A stretch of DNA of 64,000 nucleotides from Leifsonia sp. PS1209 (GTDB taxonomy: Bacteria; Actinomycetota; Actinomycetes; Actinomycetales; Microbacteriaceae), in contig NZ_CP051154.1 in the NCBI RefSeq assembly GCF_012317045.1, forward strand, positions 2,108,001 through 2,172,000, in the 5' to 3' direction. Below are positions 37,649 to 47,223 of the stretch, one piece after another; position 1 is the first letter of the stretch, and each line of letters opens with the position of its first letter. Made by a program: the position numbers and the translations under genes. Below the pieces are notes generated by a model. That model was not told the origin of the DNA. It saw only the letters and a program-made list of their open reading frames with translations, and did no database searches.

Positions 37649-38335
37649 ATGAGTACGTGGCATCAGGAATTGGGCGTCTTCGATCTGGAGACCACCGGCA
37701 TCGATGTGGAGACGGCGCGCATCGTCACAGCGCACGTCGGACTCCTCGACCACACCGGCACGATCGTGCAGCGCCAGGACTGGCTCGTCGACCCCGGCGT
37801 GGAGATCCCGGCCGGCGCCACGGCCGTACACGGCATCACCACCGAGCACGCCTCCACCAACGGGATGCCCGCCGCCGTCGCGACCGCCCAGATCGTGGAT
37901 GCGCTGCGGGAGCTCTTCAGCCGCGGCATCCCGGTGGTGGCGTACAACGCGCCGTACGACTTCACCCTGCTCGACCGCGAGGCGCGTCGTCACGGCGTCT
38001 CCCCGCTCGTCTCCCCCGGCCCCATCGTCGACCCGCTCGTGATCGACAAGGCGGTCGACAAGTACCGCAGGGGCAAGCGCACCCTCGAGGTCACGGCCAC
38101 GTACTACGGCGTCGACCTGACCGACGCCCACGACGCGGGAGCCGACGCCATCGCCGCCGGACGGGTCGCCCAGGCGCTCGCCCGCGTGCACACCGAGGCG
38201 CTCGCCTTCGAGGCCGCCGAGCTGCACCGGATGCAGGTGGACTGGTGCCGCGAGCAGGCCGCAGACTTCCAGGAGTACATGCGCCGCGTGCGCGACCCCG
38301 GCTTCACGACCTCTGGAGCCTGGCCACTCCGCTGA
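37649..38335 (+). CDS. DEDDh 3'-5' exonuclease (DnaQ-like)
   Basis: 228 aa from an ATG. ExoI motif FDLETTGID, ExoII VAYNAPYDFTLLDRE, and ExoIII HDAGADAIAAGRVAQAL with the histidine of the DEDDh type. The family covers the polymerase III epsilon subunit and stand-alone proofreading or RNA-processing nucleases. The role here is unknown. It follows treS by 61 bp but shows no functional link. Confidence 0.92.
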   Translation: MSTWHQELGVFDLETTGIDVETARIVTAHVGLLDHTGTIVQRQDWLVDPGVEIPAGATAVHGITTEHASTNGMPAAVATAQIVDALRELFSRGIPVVAYNAPYDFTLLDREARRHGVSPLVSPGPIVDPLVIDKAVDKYRRGKRTLEVTATYYGVDLTDAHDAGADAIAAGRVAQALARVHTEALAFEAAELHRMQVDWCREQAADFQEYMRRVRDPGFTTSGAWPLR

Positions 38336-38365
38336 GGTCCATGCCTCTACATGTATTTCTGTCGG

Positions 38366-38394
38366 TTGGCTTAGAATCTGCTGATTGGTACCAT
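38366..38394 (+). promoter_or_regulatory. Sigma-70-type promoter for a leaderless mRNA
   Basis: TTGGCT (38366-38371), 17-bp spacer, TACCAT (38389-38394). The expected start site falls at about 38401-38402, on the ATG of the next gene, and no ribosome-binding site precedes that ATG. Leaderless initiation is common in actinobacteria. Confidence 0.6.
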
Positions 38395-38401
38395 AACGGG
38401 T

Positions 38402-38734
38402 ATGAGCGATTCAAACCTCAACCCGCAGCCACTTCCTCCTGAGCAGCAGCCGCAGAGCCAGCAGCCATACCAGCAGCCGTACCAGGGCGCTCCGGCCGCC
38501 CGCGGCTACAACACGATGGCGATCGTCGGCTTCATCCTGGCGTTCTTCGTCAACATCGTCGGCATCATCCTCGGCTTCGTCGCCCTCTCGCAGATCAAGC
38601 GCACCGGTGAGCAGGGCCGTGGCCTCGCCATCGCGGCGATCATCATCGGCTTCGCCGAGATCATCCTCGGCATCATCTTCTTCGTGATCCTCGTCGCGGT
38701 CGTCGCGGCGAACCCCAACACGTACACCTACTGA
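38402..38734 (+). CDS. DUF4190 membrane protein
   Basis: 110 aa. The first 35 residues are rich in Pro and Gln (QPLPPEQQPQSQQPYQQPYQ). Two membrane helices follow, MAIVGFILAFFVNIVGIILGFVAL and GLAIAAIIIGFAEIILGIIFFVIL, joined by the loop SQIKRTGEQGR that marks DUF4190. Function is unknown; such proteins are abundant in actinobacterial membranes. It probably has a leaderless transcript, and a terminator shared with rpmE2 follows. Confidence 0.9.
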   Translation: MSDSNLNPQPLPPEQQPQSQQPYQQPYQGAPAARGYNTMAIVGFILAFFVNIVGIILGFVALSQIKRTGEQGRGLAIAAIIIGFAEIILGIIFFVILVAVVAANPNTYTY

Positions 38735-38753
38735 TCCACCGACCAGAACGACG

Positions 38754-38782
38754 AAGGCCCCGACCGTAACGGTCGGGGCCTT
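38754..38782. terminator. Bidirectional terminator between DUF4190 gene and rpmE2
   Basis: A perfect 13-bp stem AAGGCCCCGACCG / CGGTCGGGGCCTT with a TAA loop between two convergent genes. It has AA on one side and TT on the other. Confidence 0.88.
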
Positions 38783-38797
38783 CCTCGTTGGCGTGAG

Positions 38798-39049
38798 TTA
38801 CTTGCCGAAGTTCTTGTAGCGCGAGTTGAACTTCTCGACGCGACCGGCGGAGTCCATGATGCGCTGCTTGCCCGTGTAGAACGGGTGCGACTCGGACGAG
38901 ATCTCGACGTCGATCACCGGGTAAACGGTGCCGTCTTCCCACTCGATCGTCTTCTCGCTCGTGACGGTCGAACGGGTGAGGAACACCGCACCCGAGGCCA
39001 GGTCGCGGAAAACCACCGGAGCGTAGTCGGGGTGGATGTCAGTCTTCAT
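38798..39049 (-). CDS. rpmE2: Ribosomal protein L31 type B
   Basis: 83 aa from the ATG at 39049, preceded by AAGGAAGTCCTG. The sequence [16 protein letters not shown] ... [30 protein letters not shown] is the zinc-free type B form, with no CxxC pairs. In many bacteria the type B gene replaces or backs up the zinc form under zinc limitation via Zur. No convincing Zur site was found in the 118-bp upstream gap. Confidence 0.97.
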   Translation of the reverse strand: MKTDIHPDYAPVVFRDLASGAVFLTRSTVTSEKTIEWEDGTVYPVIDVEISSESHPFYTGKQRIMDSAGRVEKFNSRYKNFGK

Positions 39050-39167
39050 CAGGACTTCCTTGTTGCGTAGTGAATTGTCGGTTGTGGCCTGAGCATCGAA
39101 GGAATGCATCGAGCCCAGCGCGGAAAGTAGGTCGGCTGGTGGGCCAGCTATCGAGTTTAGCAGATGT

Positions 39168-39965
39168 TCAGTCAGCGGAGCCGCGACGCGCACGAACGCT
39201 GTAGCGTCCGTCCAGTTCGGTCAGCTCCACGTCCACGCCGAACGTCTCACCGAGACGCTCCGCCGTGATGACCTCGTCGAGCGTGCCCTGCGCGGCCACG
39301 CCCCCGTTGGCCAGCAGGAGTGCCCTGTTGAAGCCGAGCGGAATCTCCTCGACGTGGTGGGTGACCATCACGATCGCCGGAGAGCTCGGGTCGCTCGCGT
39401 ATCCGCCGAGCAGCTGCAGCAGCTCCTCGCGACCGCCGAGGTCGAGGCTGGCCGCCGGCTCGTCGAGCAGCAGGATCTCGGGGTCGGTCATCACCGACCG
39501 CGCGATCTGCACGCGCTTCTGCTCTCCGTCGCTCAGGCTGCCGAAAGTGCGCTCCGCGAGGTGGTCGAGGTTCCACTCGCCGAGGACGCGGCGGGCGCGC
39601 CTCTCGTCGATCTCCTCGTACTCCTCGTTCCAGCGACCGGTCACGGCGTACGCGGCGGTCATCACCACGTCGAGCACCGTCTCCGTGCGCGGGATGCGCC
39701 GGGCGAGCGCGCTCGACGCGAAGCCGAGGCGCGGGCGCAGCTCCGACAGGTCGCTGTGACCGATCGGCTCGCCGAGCACTTCCGCCTCACCGGAGGTGGG
39801 GTGCAGCGCGGCGGCGGCGATCTGCAGCAGCGTCGTCTTGCCTGCGCCGTTCGGGCCGAGGACGACCCACCGTTCGTCGGGCTCCACCGTCCAGTTCACC
39901 GAATCGAGAACCGCATTCCCGTCGCGGACGACGGACACATCGTGAAGCTGAAGAACGCTGGACAT
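39168..39965 (-). CDS. Stand-alone ABC ATPase
   Basis: 265 aa from the ATG at 39965. Walker A is [14 protein letters not shown], the signature is [13 protein letters not shown] (a variant of LSGGQ), Walker B is [13 protein letters not shown], and the switch His is in MVTHHVEE. No permease gene is adjacent. It resembles the ModF/PhnC-like orphan ATPases frequent in Microbacteriaceae. Partner and substrate unknown. Confidence 0.92.
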   Translation of the reverse strand: MSSVLQLHDVSVVRDGNAVLDSVNWTVEPDERWVVLGPNGAGKTTLLQIAAAALHPTSGEAEVLGEPIGHSDLSELRPRLGFASSALARRIPRTETVLDVVMTAAYAVTGRWNEEYEEIDERRARRVLGEWNLDHLAERTFGSLSDGEQKRVQIARSVMTDPEILLLDEPAASLDLGGREELLQLLGGYASDPSSPAIVMVTHHVEEIPLGFNRALLLANGGVAAQGTLDEVITAERLGETFGVDVELTELDGRYSVRARRGSAD

Positions 39966-39987
39966 ACCCTCTAGCCTAGCGGCGCGA

Positions 39988-41172
39988 TCAGGCCAGGACG
40001 GACCGGTACAGCTCCCGTGTCTGCTCCGCGATGGAGGCCCAGCTGAACGCCGTTTCGGCCCGCAGCCGGCCGGCGCTGCCCATCAGAGCCGCACGCTCCG
40101 GGTCGCCGACCACCTCGGTCAGCGCCGCTGCCAGGTCGGCGACGAACGCATCCGGATCGGTGGGCGTCCCCGTGCCGTCCGTGGCCTGCTCGATGGGCAC
40201 CAGCCGTCCCGTCACGCCGTCCACGATCACCTCGGGGATGCCTCCCGTCGCCGTGCCGACCACCGGCAGCCCGCAGGCCATCGCCTCGAGGTTCACGATG
40301 CCGAGCGGCTCGTAGATGGACGGGCAGACGAACACGGTGGACGCGGTCAGCGCCACCCGCAGCTCCTCCTGTGACAGCAGCCTGTCGATCCAGACCACGC
40401 CGTCGCGCTCCGCCTGCAGCTGCTCGACGCCCCTGCTGACCTCCGCCATGATCTCCGGCGTGTCCGGCGCTCCAGCGCAGAGGATGACCTGCACCTCCTT
40501 CGGCAGCATCCGGGCGGCGCGCAGCAGGTACGGCAGGCCCTTCTGCCTGGTGATCCTGCCGACGAAGATCACGGCGGGACGGTCGGGATCGATGCCGAGC
40601 GCTCTCGCCCGGTCGTCGTCGTCGAGCGGCTGCCAGCGGTCGAGGTCGATGCCGTTGTAGATCACGGTCACCCGCTCGGGGTCGAGCGCGGGGTATGCGG
40701 CCAGGATGTCGCGGCGCATCCCCTCGCTCACCGCGATCACGCGGTCCGCGGCCTCGAACGCCGTCTTCTCCGCCCAGCTCGACACGCGGTATCCGCCGCC
40801 GAGCTGCTCGGCCTTCCAGGGCCGCAGCGGCTCCAGGCTGTGCGCGGTGACGATGTGCGGGATGCCGTGCAGCAGCTTCGCGAGGTGGCCGCCGCTGTTC
40901 GCGTACCAGGTGTGCGAGTGCACCAGGTCGGCTCCCCCGCAGTCCTGCGCCATCTGCAGGTCGACGCCGAGTGTGCTGATCGCGGCATTCGCGCCGGCGA
41001 GTTCATGCGGCACGCGGTATGCGTGCACGTCCTCTTCGGTGCGCGGCTCGCCGAAACAGCGCACCTGCACCTCCGTGTCCGTGCGCAACGCCCGGACGAG
41101 TTCGGTGACGTGCACACCGGCTCCGCCATAGATGTCCGGCGGGTATTCCCGGGTCAGAAGATCAACGCGCAT
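39988..41172 (-). CDS. glgA: Actinobacterial glycogen synthase (GT4 GlgA/GlgM type)
   Basis: 394 aa from the ATG at 41172. N-terminal VDLLTREYPPDIYGGAGVHVTELVRAL, middle VIYNGIDLDRWQP, nucleotide site IFVGRITRQKGLPYLLRA and E-x7-E in CPSIYEPLGIVNLEAMACGLPVVGT. This is the GT4-type actinobacterial enzyme rather than the GT5 enzyme of E. coli. The mycobacterial relative makes maltose-1-phosphate from ADP-glucose (GlgM). Which reaction applies here is not decided by sequence. It is divergent from glgC across only 46 bp, so shared control is likely. Confidence 0.93.
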   Translation of the reverse strand: MRVDLLTREYPPDIYGGAGVHVTELVRALRTDTEVQVRCFGEPRTEEDVHAYRVPHELAGANAAISTLGVDLQMAQDCGGADLVHSHTWYANSGGHLAKLLHGIPHIVTAHSLEPLRPWKAEQLGGGYRVSSWAEKTAFEAADRVIAVSEGMRRDILAAYPALDPERVTVIYNGIDLDRWQPLDDDDRARALGIDPDRPAVIFVGRITRQKGLPYLLRAARMLPKEVQVILCAGAPDTPEIMAEVSRGVEQLQAERDGVVWIDRLLSQEELRVALTASTVFVCPSIYEPLGIVNLEAMACGLPVVGTATGGIPEVIVDGVTGRLVPIEQATDGTGTPTDPDAFVADLAAALTEVVGDPERAALMGSAGRLRAETAFSWASIAEQTRELYRSVLA

Positions 41173-41218
41173 GTCGTGAACGCTAGTACAGGTCGCATGT
41201 TGCCTCTACTGTGGTGGC

Positions 41219-42460
41219 ATGGCAGGCAAGAAGATCTTCGGCATTGTTCTCGCGGGTGGCGAAGGGAAGCGGTTGATGCCGTTGACGGCAGACCGCGCGA
41301 AGCCGGCCGTTCCGTTCGGCGGGCAGTATCGACTCATCGACTTCGCGCTCTCGAATCTCATCAATTCGCAGCTGCGCCAGATCGTCGTCCTGACCCAGTA
41401 CAAGTCGCACAGCCTCGACAGGCACGTCTCGCAGACCTGGCGGCTCGACGGGATGCTCAACTCGTACATCGCGTCCGTGCCCGCCCAGCAGCGCCTCGGA
41501 AAGCGCTGGTTCAGCGGCTCGGCCGACGCGATCCTGCAGAGCCTCAACCTGCTGCGCGACGAGAAGCCGGACATCGTGGTCGTCGTCGGCGCCGACCACG
41601 TCTACCGGATGGACTTCGGCCAGATGATCGAGGCGCACATCGCATCCGGCGCTCCCGCGTCCGTCGCGGCGATCCGCCAGCCGATCGGCCTGGCCGACCA
41701 GTTCGGCGTGATCGAGGTCGACCCGGAGCGCCCGGACAGGATCGGCGCGTTCCGCGAGAAGCCGAGCGACCCGATCGGGCTGCCGGACTCGCCCGGCGAG
41801 GTGCTCGCCTCGATGGGCAACTACGTCTTCGACGCCGACGCGCTGATCGACGCGGTCGTGCGCGACGGCGACCGGCCGGACTCCAACCACGACATGGGTG
41901 GAGACATCATCCCCGACTTCGTGGCGCGCGACGAGGCGGCCGTCTACGACTTCAACCGCAACGACGTTCCGGGCTCGACCGACCGCGACCGCTACTACTG
42001 GCGGGATGTGGGAACGATCGACTCGTTCTTCGAGGCCCACCAAGACCTGATCTCCGCCCTCCCGGTGTTCAACCTCTACAACCGCGAGTGGCCGATCTTC
42101 AGCCAGGTGCTCAACTCGCCCCCGGCGAAGATCGTGCGCGACGGCCGCGGAGCGCTCGGCACGACCATCGACTCGATCGTGTCGCTCGGCTCCGTGATCT
42201 CGGGCGCCCACCTGGAGCGCAGTGTGCTCGGACCGTGGGCGACCGTCGACTCCGGCGCCAAGGTCGTCGACTCTGTGGTCTTCGAGCGCGCGGTGATCGG
42301 CGCGAACGCGTTCGTCGGCCGCGCGATCCTGGACAAGGACGTGGTGGTCGCGGAAGGCGCATCCATCGGGGTCGACCCCGAGCGCGACCGCGCACGCGGC
42401 TTCACCGTCACCGACTCCGGGCTCACCGTTGTCGGCAAGGGAGTGCACGTCGTTCCATGA
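41219..42460 (+). CDS. glgC: Glucose-1-phosphate adenylyltransferase
   Basis: 413 aa from the ATG at 41219. The N-terminal transferase site is [39 protein letters not shown]. Further marks are DHVYRMDF, the Asp of GADHVY, and [10 protein letters not shown]-terminal left-handed beta-helix ([33 protein letters not shown]) carries allosteric control. It makes ADP-glucose for glycogen synthesis. Its stop overlaps serB in ATGA. Confidence 0.97.
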   Translation: MAGKKIFGIVLAGGEGKRLMPLTADRAKPAVPFGGQYRLIDFALSNLINSQLRQIVVLTQYKSHSLDRHVSQTWRLDGMLNSYIASVPAQQRLGKRWFSGSADAILQSLNLLRDEKPDIVVVVGADHVYRMDFGQMIEAHIASGAPASVAAIRQPIGLADQFGVIEVDPERPDRIGAFREKPSDPIGLPDSPGEVLASMGNYVFDADALIDAVVRDGDRPDSNHDMGGDIIPDFVARDEAAVYDFNRNDVPGSTDRDRYYWRDVGTIDSFFEAHQDLISALPVFNLYNREWPIFSQVLNSPPAKIVRDGRGALGTTIDSIVSLGSVISGAHLERSVLGPWATVDSGAKVVDSVVFERAVIGANAFVGRAILDKDVVVAEGASIGVDPERDRARGFTVTDSGLTVVGKGVHVVP

Positions 42461-43125
42461 CCGGGAGGAGCACCACAGCAACAACAGCAGCACGTTTCCT
42501 CGTCGTCCTCGACGCAGACTCGACCCTCATCCACGACGAGGTCATCGAGCTGCTGGCCGAGGAGGCCGGCGCACGCCAGGAGGTGGCGGAGGTCACCGAA
42601 CGCGCGATGCGCGGAGAACTGGACTTCGAGCAGAGCCTGCGCGAGCGCGTCAAGACACTCGCCGGACTGCCGTCCTCCGTGTTCTCGCGGGTCGGTGAGC
42701 GCATCACGGTGACGGACGGCGTCCCAGAGCTGATCGCCGGGGTGCACGCGGCGGGCGGGGTGGTGGGCGTCGTCTCCGGCGGCTTCCACGAGACGCTCGA
42801 CCCGCTGGGCGAACGCCTCGGCCTCGACCACTGGCGCGCCAACCGGCTGGAGGTCGTCGACGGCGTCCTCACCGGAGCCGTGACCGGCGGGGTCGTGGAT
42901 GCGGAGGCCAAAGCGTCCGCGCTGCGCGCGTGGGCGGAGGACGCCGGCATCCCGCTGGCTCAGACCGTCGCGATCGGCGACGGCGCGAACGACCTCCGGA
43001 TGATGGCGGTGGCCGGGCTGTCCGTCGCGTTCAACGCGAAGCCGGCGGTGCGGGCAGCGGCCGATGTGGTGGTGGACCGCCAGGATCTGTCCCAGGTGCT
43101 TCCGCTGCTCGGGCTGCGAGGCTGA
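42457..43125 (+). CDS. serB: Phosphoserine phosphatase SerB
   Basis: 222 aa from the ATG at 42457, coupled to glgC by a 4-nt overlap. HAD motif [25 protein letters not shown], cap residues [15 protein letters not shown], motif [10 protein letters not shown], motif [18 protein letters not shown]. It catalyses the last step of serine synthesis. It lacks the N-terminal ACT domain of some homologues. The last 95 bp overlap the convergent signal peptidase gene. Confidence 0.94.
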   Translation: MTGRSTTATTAARFLVVLDADSTLIHDEVIELLAEEAGARQEVAEVTERAMRGELDFEQSLRERVKTLAGLPSSVFSRVGERITVTDGVPELIAGVHAAGGVVGVVSGGFHETLDPLGERLGLDHWRANRLEVVDGVLTGAVTGGVVDAEAKASALRAWAEDAGIPLAQTVAIGDGANDLRMMAVAGLSVAFNAKPAVRAAADVVVDRQDLSQVLPLLGLRG

Positions 43126-43666
43126 TCCACGTCGCGCGCCGGGTGGCGCGCGCGGATGCACGCTTCTTCGCCCGGTGCCTGGCGCGCCTCGTCGGCACGG
43201 CGATCAGCGCCAGCAGCGCGATCAGCCCGACGAACAGCCACGGGCTCCGGATGCTCGCCATCGCCTCCCCGACGCCCGGCACCGACCACACCAGTCGCTG
43301 GGCGCCGTCCGTCACGTCGTACGGGGTGGCGTCCTCCGCCTCGTTGGCATCGCCGCGCATCCGGATGAGCCGGAGGTCGCCGTGGCGCTCTGCACCGACC
43401 ACGCGGTGCGTCACGAGCTTCCCGTCGCCGACGCGCGGCGCGCCGACGACGTCTCCCACCAGGATGTCGTCGGCGGTGACGGGCACGGTCAGCGCCAAGG
43501 AGCCCGCCGGAATGCCCGGCGCCATCGACCCGGTCTGGAAGATGATCGGACGCACCCCGGTGACGAACGCGACGGCGCCGACCACCACGCAGAGCACCCC
43601 GGCGACGGCGGCGGCGTTGAGCGTGATCCGTGCGATCCGCCCGAGCGGCCTCTGCCGTCTCGGCAT
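43031..43666 (-). CDS. sipW: ER-type (SipW-like) signal peptidase I
   Basis: 211 aa from the ATG at 43666 (TGATG junction with the RCC1 gene). An N-terminal membrane helix near residues 15-38. The catalytic Ser47 is in TGSMAP, and His87 (LVTHRVV) replaces the bacterial-type Lys, as in SipW. Asp105 lies in RGDANEAED. A second helix is near residue 145. Family members process TasA/CalY-type precursors, exactly the type encoded upstream. The basic and Pro-rich tail runs antisense into the end of serB for 95 bp. Confidence 0.9.
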   Translation of the reverse strand: MPRRQRPLGRIARITLNAAAVAGVLCVVVGAVAFVTGVRPIIFQTGSMAPGIPAGSLALTVPVTADDILVGDVVGAPRVGDGKLVTHRVVGAERHGDLRLIRMRGDANEAEDATPYDVTDGAQRLVWSVPGVGEAMASIRSPWLFVGLIALLALIAVPTRRARHRAKKRASARATRRATWISLAARAAEAPGTDPGGPPPHRPLPAPPASR

Positions 43667-44835
43667 CACGGCCACCGGTGGACGACGATCGGTGAGCTGA
43701 ACGAGTTCCTGCCGACGGTGTCGTGCGTGCCGAGCTGCCCGGCCGTGTTCGACCCGGCCGCCGAATAGACGCCGTCGGTGCCGATGAGCAGCGAGTGCTG
43801 ATTGCCCTCCGCGACATCGCCCACATCCATTCCGCCGGGTAGCGGCACAGGGGTCGGCGTCGCACGGTCGACGGAGTCGCCGAGGCCGAGCTGCCCCGAG
43901 CTGTTCAGCCCCCAGCCGTAGAGCACATGGTCGTCGCCCCACGCGAAGAATGAGCTCGGGCCCGACTGGGGCAGGCTGGCGACGGCGTGCCGGATGGGGA
44001 CGCCGGAGAGGGTGGCGTTCTGGGCGAACACGAACGTGCCGTCGCAGCTGTACAGGCGCCCGTCGGCCATCCAGGCGAACACGAAGGCGTCCCCGGCGTT
44101 GACGCCCGCGACCGTCCCGTCGGCCGGGAGTCCGCTGAACGTCACGCCGAGCTGGTTGTTGAAGAACGACCCCCAGCCCAGCACGGTCGTTCCGTCGTCG
44201 GTGACCGCGGTGCCGAAGTGCCTCCCCGCCGCCGCGCTGGTCACGAACCGGCCGGCGAGGCCCTGCGCCGTCACCTGCTCCGGGACGGGCAGCACTCCCG
44301 CGCCTGCCCGCCCGAGCCGTCCTCCGCCGTTGTTCCCCCACGAGAACAGCCGTCCGTCGCTCGTCCACGCCAGGAAGTAGAACCCGCCGGCCGAGACGCC
44401 GATCACGTCCTGCCCCGAGAGTTCGGGGATGAGCCCGGGGACGGCCCCGCTCGGCGCGTACTCGCTGTTGCCCCAGGTGTACACATCCCCCGTATCGGTC
44501 AGCGCCACGGAGCCGTCGACCCCCGCAGACGCGGACACCACCGCGGCGCCGCCGGGAATGGCCACACTGGTCGGCACATCCCGGGCGACGGTGTCGCCGA
44601 GGCCGAGCTGCCCGAGGCCGTTGGTTCCCCACGAGTACAGCTGCCCCGCCGCCGTCCAGCCGAGGGAGAAGTCCACTCCGGCCTCGACGCCGGCGAACAG
44701 CACCGGTACCCCCGCGGTGGACGCGAAGCGCGTCTCCACGCTCCCGCCGTCGACGAACCCCGCCGACGAGGCGGGAGTCAGCGCGGCTAACAGCAGCCCG
44801 GCCACGGCCAGGAGGTGGACACGCCGTGGTGCCAT
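43666..44835 (-). CDS. Secreted RCC1-repeat protein with SipW-type signal
   Basis: 389 aa from the ATG at 44835. Signal: RRVHLLAVAGLLLAALTPASSAGF. The mature N-terminus F27-V-D-G-G-S-V-E-T-R-F37 matches the TasA-like protein's motif (F-x-D-x-G-x-V-E-T-x-F). About six to seven RCC1 blades follow (SLGWTAAGQLYSWGTNGLGQLGLGDTV, FFAWGDDHVLYGWGLNSSGQLGLGDSV), enough for a seven-bladed propeller. Outside the cell this would act as a binding scaffold; the ligand is unknown. It is coupled at both ends by TGATG overlaps. Confidence 0.88.
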   Translation of the reverse strand: MAPRRVHLLAVAGLLLAALTPASSAGFVDGGSVETRFASTAGVPVLFAGVEAGVDFSLGWTAAGQLYSWGTNGLGQLGLGDTVARDVPTSVAIPGGAAVVSASAGVDGSVALTDTGDVYTWGNSEYAPSGAVPGLIPELSGQDVIGVSAGGFYFLAWTSDGRLFSWGNNGGGRLGRAGAGVLPVPEQVTAQGLAGRFVTSAAAGRHFGTAVTDDGTTVLGWGSFFNNQLGVTFSGLPADGTVAGVNAGDAFVFAWMADGRLYSCDGTFVFAQNATLSGVPIRHAVASLPQSGPSSFFAWGDDHVLYGWGLNSSGQLGLGDSVDRATPTPVPLPGGMDVGDVAEGNQHSLLIGTDGVYSAAGSNTAGQLGTHDTVGRNSFSSPIVVHRWP

Positions 44836-45392
44836 CACTCGTGCTCCCTCCGTCCTTCCCTCCGCCGGAACGCCGCCCGTGCCGCGACGCCGAGCACGAG
44901 CAGGGCGACGGCCAGCACGACCACCCCGGACACCTCGATCCCGGTGTTCGGCAAGTGCGGTGGCGTGTCCGCGCGCGGGGGCCGCGCGACGACCGCGCCG
45001 TCGCACTGCTGCGGCGCGACCTGCGTCGCCGTGAAGAACAGCGTCGCCGTTCCGCTCTGCGCCTGGTACTCGTTCCCCGCCTCAGGGGGAAAGGCGGCGC
45101 TGACGTGCACGGTCACCGTGGCGTGAGCGGGCAGCGCGTCGTCCAGCGCTGCGCACCGGGCGCTGCCCGCATCCGGGGTCACGGTGAACGACACGACGAG
45201 GGGATGCGCGCCCTGGAAGAGCTGGCCGTCACGTGTCACGTGATCGCTCAGACGGACCGGGTACGGTGCGCTGTTGGTCACGGTGACCGTCGCGTCCACC
45301 GAGTCGCCGGGCTTCAGGTCTCCGAACACCAGCCCCGGCGGGTCTGAGATCAGCGACGCCCGCTGGGCCGGCAGGTCTGCCTCCATGGTCAT
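44835..45392 (-). CDS. LPNTG sortase-anchored protein lacking a signal peptide
   Basis: 185 aa from the ATG at 45392, behind GAGGAGG. Residues about 20-125 look like an immunoglobulin-type beta domain (GLVFGDLKPGDSVDATVTVTNSAPYPV). At the end are LPNTG (147-151), a membrane helix (VSGVVVLAVALLVLGVAARAA) and the basic tail RRREGRREHE: a full sortase signal. No N-terminal export signal exists, and the upstream frame hits the TasA stop at once. It may use an unusual start, be non-secreted, or have lost its 5' end. Four operon genes surround and include it. Confidence 0.78.
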   Translation of the reverse strand: MTMEADLPAQRASLISDPPGLVFGDLKPGDSVDATVTVTNSAPYPVRLSDHVTRDGQLFQGAHPLVVSFTVTPDAGSARCAALDDALPAHATVTVHVSAAFPPEAGNEYQAQSGTATLFFTATQVAPQQCDGAVVARPPRADTPPHLPNTGIEVSGVVVLAVALLVLGVAARAAFRRREGRREHE

Positions 45393-45422
45393 CCCCTCGT
45401 CCTCCTCGTCGTCGCTGCCGGC

Positions 45423-45977
45423 CTACGCCTGCGATGCAGTGAAGGGGAACACCACCGATACGCTCTGGCCGGCGACATCGGTGGCTGCCGTCGGGTCGAG
45501 CGTGACTTCGAGATGCAGCGTGCGCCCGTTGACCGATCCCCCGGAGGCGATGTCGAGCGCCGAGAACGCCGCGGCCGTCAGCGGTCCGCTGTAGAGCGTC
45601 GACGCGTCGCTCGTGTCGGTGATCACGATGCTCAGGCTGTCCTCCAGCGCGGCAGCCGGTGCGCCGGCGTCGTTCGTGATCTGGGGCACGCCGAGGTCGA
45701 GGTTCGCGTCGATCGTGCCGGAGTTGAAGACCTGCAGGTCGCGCTCGACCGTGTCACCCGGGGCCAGGTTGTCGAAGCCCGCGCTGAAGTCCACCAGGTA
45801 GTTGGTGGGATTGCCGTCCTGATCCGCGTCGAACTTCAGGTCGAGCGAGCCCGACGTGAACTGCGTCTCCACGTTGCCGGTGTCCGTGAACGCCGCGAGC
45901 GTCATGCCGATGCCCGCCGTCAGGACGATGCCCATGGCCGCTAGGACCTTGACTCTGGGCGTGAGCGTCTTCGCCAT
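45423..45977 (-). CDS. TasA/CalY-like SipW-dependent secreted protein
   Basis: 184 aa from the ATG at 45977. Signal VKVLAAMGIVLTAGIGMTLAAF, then the mature start F30-T-D-T-G-N-V-E-T-Q-F40, the SipW-dependent pattern. The body is beta-rich (FDNLAPGDTVERDLQVFNSGTIDANLDLGV) like TasA fibre subunits of Bacillus biofilms. Fibre formation is not shown for this organism. It heads the four-gene operon ending in the SipW-like peptidase. A 160-bp upstream gap with AT-rich patches probably holds the promoter. Confidence 0.88.
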   Translation of the reverse strand: MAKTLTPRVKVLAAMGIVLTAGIGMTLAAFTDTGNVETQFTSGSLDLKFDADQDGNPTNYLVDFSAGFDNLAPGDTVERDLQVFNSGTIDANLDLGVPQITNDAGAPAAALEDSLSIVITDTSDASTLYSGPLTAAAFSALDIASGGSVNGRTLHLEVTLDPTAATDVAGQSVSVVFPFTASQA

Positions 45978-46137
45978 TGTTGTGCCACCTCTGAATCGAG
46001 CGCTGTCGCGCTGTACGGGATGCGGAGGTGCCGGCGAAGATTCGCCGTCCGCATCCCGATTGCGCGTCAACCTATCCCGCGGGGTGACCACAGAGCTAGT
46101 TACATTGCCATTTGTATGTCAGTATTCCGATATAGGT

Positions 46138-46872
<735 letters not shown>

Positions 46873-46908
46873 TCACCAGTTTATGGACGTAGTCTTGGTG
46901 GAACGCAC

Positions 46909-47223
46909 ATGAAGCAACCACACCCGTCGATCACGAATCTTCCGCTCTCCCCCGACGAAGAGCGACGACACCGGATGATCAAGTATTCGGTCGCCATGGG
47001 CATCCGTGTGGTCTGCATCTTCGCGATCCTGTTCGTTCCGGGCTGGTGGGCGATCATCCCGCTGATCGGCGCCATTTTCCTGCCGTACTTCGCCGTGGTC
47101 GTCGCGAACGTCTCGACCGACCCGCGTCGAGCGGAAGTTCAGCGTCCGGGGAATATCCTTCCCATGACCCCTCCACCATCGGCGGGACGCGCAGACGACG
47201 ATTCGAGAGGCACGCACGAGTGA
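46909..47223 (+). CDS. DUF3099 membrane protein
   Basis: 104 aa from an ATG. Begins MKQPHPSITNLPLSPDEERRHRM, then two membrane segments, IRVVCIFAILFVPGWWAIIPLIGAIFLPYFAVVVAN, and a Pro/Arg-rich tail. This is the actinobacterial DUF3099 pattern; function unknown. Its stop overlaps the next gene in GTGA, and the following SURF1 gene is coupled the same way, giving a three-gene operon. Confidence 0.9.
   Translation: MKQPHPSITNLPLSPDEERRHRMIKYSVAMGIRVVCIFAILFVPGWWAIIPLIGAIFLPYFAVVVANVSTDPRRAEVQRPGNILPMTPPPSAGRADDDSRGTHE

Noticed and set aside
39050-39167. Zur box upstream of rpmE2
   Set aside because: Type B L31 genes are often Zur-controlled, but no convincing palindromic Zur site could be found in the gap.
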